From an uncultured Campylobacter sp. (GTDB lineage: Bacteria; Campylobacterota; Campylobacteria; Campylobacterales; Campylobacteraceae), in the NCBI RefSeq assembly GCF_905371695.1, contig NZ_CAJPMA010000008.1:1-34907 (forward strand): a stretch of 34,907 bases of DNA, in the 5' to 3' direction. The translations under genes were made by a program, and so were the position numbers. This document shows, piece by piece, positions 34,575-34,907 of the stretch. A model generated the notes under the pieces. That model worked only from the letters and a program-made list of their open reading frames with translations, did not search any database and had not been told where the DNA came from. Position 1 is the first letter of the stretch, and the number at the start of each line of letters is the position of its first letter.

Positions 34575-34907
34575 ATGGCATTAGGAAACGTAACGAATTT
34601 GGGTCTTAGCAGCTCAAGGAGTATGCTAAACGAGGATCTGGTAAAAAAATTAAAAGAAGCCGACGAAGCGGGACAGATTAGGCCTCTTAATAAAAAATTA
34701 GATAAAAATAAGGCTCGCTCGGAGGATTTAGGCGCGTTAAAGACGCTAGTTAGCAACGTAAACGTCAGCGCGAAAAAACTAAACGACGAAAATTTATACC
34801 TAAAACGATCTATAAATACGACGGGAAAAAGCGCTTCCATGACGGTATCTTCGGGCGTTAGTTTACAAAATTTCACGCTAGATGTAACGCAATTAGCCCA
34901 GCGCGAT
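34575..34907 (+). CDS. fliD: flagellar filament cap protein FliD (3' partial)
   Basis: The first 111 codons are present; the gene runs off the window end in an open frame. The start ATG follows AAGGAGAG (34561-34568). The N-terminal sequence (MALGNVTNLGLSSSRSMLNE, then DLVKKLKEADEAGQI, RPLNKKLDKNKARSEDLGAL) is the helical opening of FliD, which lines the filament cap and folds flagellin at the tip. The order flaG-fliD supports the call. Confidence 0.9.
   Translation, partial: MALGNVTNLGLSSSRSMLNEDLVKKLKEADEAGQIRPLNKKLDKNKARSEDLGALKTLVSNVNVSAKKLNDENLYLKRSINTTGKSASMTVSSGVSLQNFTLDVTQLAQRD

Overview
The window reads as a chromosomal segment of a Campylobacter species (Campylobacterota). The evidence is a type II secretion-like natural transformation (cts) operon of Campylobacter type, a stand-alone atpB, a class II DAHP synthase, a flavodoxin/quinone reductase of the FqrB type, a one-domain FlgJ, and flagellar promoters of the Campylobacter sigma54 and sigma28 types. 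Codon use is richer in G+C than expected for C. jejuni (many GCG, CGC, TCG and ACG codons), which suggests one of the higher-GC oral species (showae/rectus/gracilis/curvus/concisus group). That last point is inference. No tRNA, rRNA, CRISPR array, insertion sequence or prophage was seen.

Layout. (1) 1-6839, plus strand: the end of ctsP, then ctsX, a small exported protein, ctsE and ctsF (DNA-uptake machine), followed in the same overlapping series by an Aer/CetB-like PAS protein and a soluble methyl-accepting chemotaxis protein, closed by a strong terminator. (2) 7121-8512, minus: a YqeY-like protein and a Ppx/GppA phosphatase, divergent from a PiT phosphate transporter at 8615-10168. (3) 10182-17988, minus: a compact nine-frame series running fqrB, coiled-coil protein (apparently frame-shifted into two frames), tRNA1(Val) methyltransferase-like protein, YkgJ-like cysteine-cluster protein, TPR protein, trpC, HIT protein and mnmH, with overlapping ends almost throughout. 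(4) 18114-21809: DAHP synthase (minus) diverges from two tandem rarD genes and a small membrane protein (plus); a perfect inverted repeat sits between the two promoters. (5) 21940-29056, minus: exported GH3 hexosaminidase, gpsA, gatB, atpB, TSUP permease, sodC and a TIGR02757 protein, in separate small units. (6) 29100-34907: flgI-flgJ-flgM-flgN-flgK (minus) behind a sigma54 promoter, with a sigma28 promoter before flgM. Upstream of them lie rsmD and a small conserved gene, diverging from flaG-fliD, which has its own sigma28 promoter; fliD runs off the window end.

How it fits together. The left end takes up DNA and, in the same series of genes, senses redox or energy state. The middle is housekeeping: phosphate handling, tRNA modification, aromatic amino acid entry, redox and translation. 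The right end is the rod/ring/hook-filament junction part of the flagellum with its anti-sigma factor and chaperone. The points most worth checking are the joining of the transformation genes to a chemosensory pair, the loss of all four zinc ligands in that receptor's CZB-like domain, the broken coiled-coil gene, and the shared palindrome between DAHP synthase and rarD.
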